Positions 34,289 to 36,695 of a DNA stretch of 36,695 bases are shown in pieces. The DNA comes from Spirochaetales bacterium (GTDB taxonomy: Bacteria > Spirochaetota > Spirochaetia > DSM-2461): the NCBI GenBank assembly GCA_028532905.1, contig JAQQAM010000010.1, forward strand, positions 1 through 36,695, in the 5' to 3' direction. Under the pieces are notes generated by a model, which was given only the letters and a program-made list of their open reading frames with translations, ran no database searches and was not told the DNA's origin. Positions within the stretch are counted from its first letter, which is position 1; every line of letters begins with the position of its first letter. A program made the position numbers and the translations under genes.

Positions 34289-34306
34289 TACAATACTTAT
34301 ATTGTA
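34289..34306. promoter_or_regulatory. Inverted repeat upstream of the cysteine-rich protein gene
   Basis: TACAATA-CTTA-TATTGTA has perfect 7-base arms with a 4-base spacer, 19-36 bases before the start codon, within the expected promoter. It looks like a dimer-binding operator, loosely like Fur/PerR-type boxes. The regulator is not known. Confidence 0.5.
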
Positions 34307-34351
34307 ATATATAATTCTCAAGAAAACCCGGCCGGCTTTATAGTTTCCGGT

Positions 34352-35254
34352 TCAGGTTGATGTTCCGGTTCCGCTGCCGGTGCTGTAGTTGTAGGCCGAC
34401 CCGAAGAGGCTGTGGGGTATAAGGTATATAAGAATGGTTAAAATTCCGGCAAAGGCTATAGAACGGGAAGACCAGGGGCTCCCCTTTCTCTTCCCTGTGT
34501 TGCAATAGACTGCCACCAGCCAGACTATCAGTTCCAGAACCACTTTATTATCCGTCAGATCCCAACCCAGAGGTATTCCGCTCCATAAAACACCGAAGGC
34601 ATAGTACTGCATTAAGGGGCCGAACACAAAACCTCCCAGAATAAGGGTCACTATTGTGAACCACATAAGAGGAATAGCATCACCGGAGCGGCTGAGAACT
34701 TCCAGAGCCGCTCTGACCCCCAGGAGCATGGAGAGCATAATAAACAGAATATGGGGTATCAGAACCCATGCGGGGACACTGCCTCTGTAGCGGCTGATCA
34801 GGGGGTTGCCTTTTCTGTCGGTAATAACCAGAGACTCTCCCCTGTTATCCAGATGAATCAGATACATATATTTTCCGGCCATCTTATCCAGAGAGGGAAG
34901 ACTGGCTGCGAGCATTTCCTTTCCGGCTTCACGGCTCTTTCCTCCATGTCCTGCCGGCTTAAGGATACGCCGATCCATTTGCACTGTTGTCCATTGGTCA
35001 TCTGAATCAACTCGTCGGTACTCAACATACCCTGTAACGGAAGCGGCCGTATCCAGTGCGATGACCAGATCCCGGCCAATGACTTTGCTTCTGATCAGCT
35101 CACCTGTAACAGTGCTGCCGTCAGAAAAAGATTGCTCCACCTTCAGGGGGTCATAGGGATCATTCTCGTACACCACATAGAGCCCTGTAATCAGAATGGC
35201 GCAGATCCAGAGAAAAAGAGACTTCATAACGCCGGTTTGTCCTTTCCTGCCCAT
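34352..35254 (-). CDS. Membrane protein of unknown function
   Basis: The protein has 300 residues and a strong GGGAGGA ribosome site. An N-terminal span (about 11-28) leads into an extracytoplasmic domain with a small beta-rich part (about 45-155: GELIRSKVIGRDLVIALD and VTGYVEYRRV), then four or five spans (about 161-180, 196-225, 238-252, 266-286). The C-terminus is Ser/Gly/Thr rich. It does not resemble a family I know. It is on the same strand as its FAH neighbour, 62 bases downstream of that gene, so it may be cotranscribed with it. Confidence 0.7.
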   Translation of the reverse strand: MGRKGQTGVMKSLFLWICAILITGLYVVYENDPYDPLKVEQSFSDGSTVTGELIRSKVIGRDLVIALDTAASVTGYVEYRRVDSDDQWTTVQMDRRILKPAGHGGKSREAGKEMLAASLPSLDKMAGKYMYLIHLDNRGESLVITDRKGNPLISRYRGSVPAWVLIPHILFIMLSMLLGVRAALEVLSRSGDAIPLMWFTIVTLILGGFVFGPLMQYYAFGVLWSGIPLGWDLTDNKVVLELIVWLVAVYCNTGKRKGSPWSSRSIAFAGILTILIYLIPHSLFGSAYNYSTGSGTGTST

Positions 35255-35316
35255 ATTACATCCTCCCGTCCAGATCTATTATGAGGGGGAAAATATTCCG
35301 GCGTCCATTCTTTTTC

Positions 35317-36027
35317 TTAAAGAGTCTCTGAAACAACCTGATTTTTCAGACAGCCGATATTCTCTATCTCCACCTCTATGACGTCGCCGGGAGTCAGGGG
35401 ACCCACACCGCTGGGGGTTCCCGTAGCAATGATATCTCCCGCCTTGAGGCTGAAATTGCGGGAGATAAAGGCAATCAGCCTCTTGAGGGAAAAGATCATC
35501 TGTTCCGTATTTCCCTGCTGAACAACCTTTCCGTTCAGTCTGGTTTCCAGAGACAGGGCCTGGGGGTCACCGATTTTTTCGATAGGAGTCACCGAAGGAC
35601 CTACAGGGGCGAAGGTGTCAAAGGATTTTCCCCGGAACCAACCGGAACGGTCTCCATTCTGAATATTCCTCTGACTGATATCCAGAAGGCAGGTGAATCC
35701 GAAAATAACGGAATACGCCTCTTTCTCAGAGACATGTTTACAGTCTTTCCCGATAATGACGGCCAGCTCCCCCTCGTAATCGGTTCGGGGCTCAAAATCA
35801 TAATCCCCGATGACAACGGGCAGCTGAATATCGCCTCCGGGGGGAAGAAGAGCATTGGGAAACTTGGGAAAAAGCATGGGCTCAGCGGGAATCTCTATCA
35901 CCTCATCCTTGCCATGAATCTGAGTTCCCTCTTTAACATGCTCCAGATAATTTCGTCCTACACAGATAATTTTAGACGGATTGATTTCATACAGCTCCTG
36001 GCTGTCTGTAAGGGGCAGTGAAAACAT
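35317..36027 (-). CDS. Fumarylacetoacetate-hydrolase-family enzyme (acylpyruvase type)
   Basis: The protein has 236 residues. The start ATG 36027 is chosen for its AGGAG 6-7 bases upstream; an ATG at 36045 is in frame but lacks one. Motifs are KIICVGRNYLEH, then YEGELAVIIGK with metal-binding Glu, FGFTCLLDISQRNIQ with the metal-ligand Asp, and IATGTPSGVGPL at the end. These are the FAH signature; length and order match FAHD1-like acylpyruvases, which cleave C-C bonds of 2,4-diketo acids. Its exact substrate is unknown. Confidence 0.92.
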   Translation of the reverse strand: MFSLPLTDSQELYEINPSKIICVGRNYLEHVKEGTQIHGKDEVIEIPAEPMLFPKFPNALLPPGGDIQLPVVIGDYDFEPRTDYEGELAVIIGKDCKHVSEKEAYSVIFGFTCLLDISQRNIQNGDRSGWFRGKSFDTFAPVGPSVTPIEKIGDPQALSLETRLNGKVVQQGNTEQMIFSLKRLIAFISRNFSLKAGDIIATGTPSGVGPLTPGDVIEVEIENIGCLKNQVVSETL

Positions 36028-36064
36028 GGCAGACTCCTGAATCATTATAGTTTTATGGATCTCT

Positions 36065-36070
36065 ATTATA
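36065..36070 (-). promoter_or_regulatory. TATAAT -10 element for the FAH-family gene
   Basis: A perfect TATAAT on the minus strand lies 37 bases before the ATG, in the gap after the DUF1848 gene. The -35 region (TGTTTT at 16 bases) is weak. The gene may therefore have its own start as well as read-through. Confidence 0.4.
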
Positions 36071-36084
36071 TAAAACCGGAATAA

Positions 36085-36695
36085 TTAAAACAGCCCCAGC
36101 TGTTTGTCGGCATAGCTCTTCTGCCGGGGGACACTAATTTCATCTTCAGACCCCGGATGACCAATCAGCAGGGGTGATTCAGGATCATGATTCCGGAAAT
36201 TAAGGGCCACTTTCCCGGGGCTGGTATTGGCATAGCAGTACAGACAGCCGTGGGGGCAGGAATTATAGGCTCCTATCTCATTCTCCAGAAGACATTCACA
36301 AGCCTCTCGCTTGGACTTTCTTCCGGGTATAGTATACTCCCGGCCCGTCAGGTCTTCCAGATCCTGTTTCATGATACAACCTCTGCTGTCGATGCCGTAC
36401 CGGTCCAGTTCCCGGCTCTCGGCGCAGCTTTTCAGTCTCATTCCATGGTCAGAAGCTATGGCGGCAAAGGCTGCAGCCAACTCATGCTGATCTTCCGGGC
36501 TGACCTCCTGTACATCAGGAAAATTGCGGAGGGTTTTTCTGTAAAGATCCACGAAGCTGAAGATACAGACCTGCGTATATCCCTCCAGATGAGCAGCGAT
36601 CTTTCGGGAACTCCGGATATGAACAGACTTGTCATATCCCCTGCCCAGAAAAACCGGATCAAAACGCCAGACCAGGGCTTTCTGACCCAGGCGGC
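36085..36695 (-). CDS. DUF1848 iron-sulfur protein (C-terminal part)
   Basis: The gene is cut by the right edge of the window, so its start is not seen; about 203 C-terminal residues are present. The reading frame goes on to the window end with ALVWRFDPVFLGRGY, then FVDLYRKTLRNF, as in DUF1848 proteins. The signature is YNSCPHGCLYCYAN, with a C-x3-C-x2-C cluster-type cysteine motif like that of radical-SAM-related proteins, plus further Cys (EACECLL). Function in this family is not established. It lies 57 bases upstream of the FAH gene on the same strand. Confidence 0.85.
   Translation of the reverse strand, partial: RLGQKALVWRFDPVFLGRGYDKSVHIRSSRKIAAHLEGYTQVCIFSFVDLYRKTLRNFPDVQEVSPEDQHELAAAFAAIASDHGMRLKSCAESRELDRYGIDSRGCIMKQDLEDLTGREYTIPGRKSKREACECLLENEIGAYNSCPHGCLYCYANTSPGKVALNFRNHDPESPLLIGHPGSEDEISVPRQKSYADKQLGLF

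Noticed and set aside
36456-36662. Minus-strand frame of 68 codons near the right edge
   Set aside because: The DUF1848 frame continues uninterrupted through this stretch to the window end and contains family motifs.

Overview
The window looks like chromosomal DNA from a free-living, Gram-negative-type bacterium, most likely a spirochaete (order Spirochaetales). This is inferred from a complete V/A-type rotary ATPase operon in the only ATPase locus seen, several outer-membrane barrel proteins and lipoproteins, a large methyl-accepting chemotaxis protein, and rhamnose/ribose-type sugar ABC genes. No rRNA, tRNA, CRISPR array, insertion sequence or phage gene was recognised. Coding density is high, strong purine-rich ribosome binding sites are common, and many starts overlap the upstream stop.

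Layout. (1) 1-3.6 kb: the 5' part of a small-molecule phosphotransferase (minus strand, cut by the window edge), diverging from a three-gene set for a lipoprotein and two outer-membrane beta-barrel proteins. (2) 3.6-8.7 kb: a hybrid sensor histidine kinase with a periplasmic solute-binding domain, divergent from a chemotaxis receptor. Two inverted repeats lie between them. (3) 8.7-12.1 kb: a six-bladed kelch lipoprotein, a secreted DRGH nuclease, a protein with a C-terminal J-domain, and a leucyl/phenylalanyl-tRNA-protein transferase-like protein. (4) 12.2-21.8 kb: a nine-gene rotary ATPase operon (G/H, C, I, K, F, E, A, B, D), followed by a universal-stress protein and a PTS EIIA protein. (5) 21.8-23.3 kb: an unusual small-gene island. 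It holds an 89-residue ORF behind a near-perfect sigma-54 promoter and antisense to the EIIA tail, a 79-residue single-span membrane protein, a hairpin-rich stretch with three perfect stem-loops, and a site-2-type protease. (6) 23.4-26.5 kb: a translationally coupled cassette of retropepsin-like lipoprotein, inactive-transglutaminase/7TM protein and RimK-like ATP-grasp ligase. (7) 26.9-34.0 kb: a maltoporin-like porin and a polyol or sugar uptake operon (polyol dehydrogenase, binding protein, ATPase, permease) divergent from its presumed LacI-family regulator, with candidate operators in the shared promoter. (8) 34-36.7 kb: a 72-residue cysteine-rich protein, an unknown membrane protein, a fumarylacetoacetate-hydrolase-family enzyme, and a DUF1848 iron-sulfur protein cut by the window end.

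The sugar locus forms a plausible whole: outer-membrane porin, binding protein, ABC pump, dehydrogenase and repressor. The ATPase operon supplies or uses the ion gradient. The most likely under-described biology is the 21.8-23.3 kb island, the 23.4-26.5 kb envelope ligase/protease cassette, and the small cysteine-rich protein with its own operator-like repeat.
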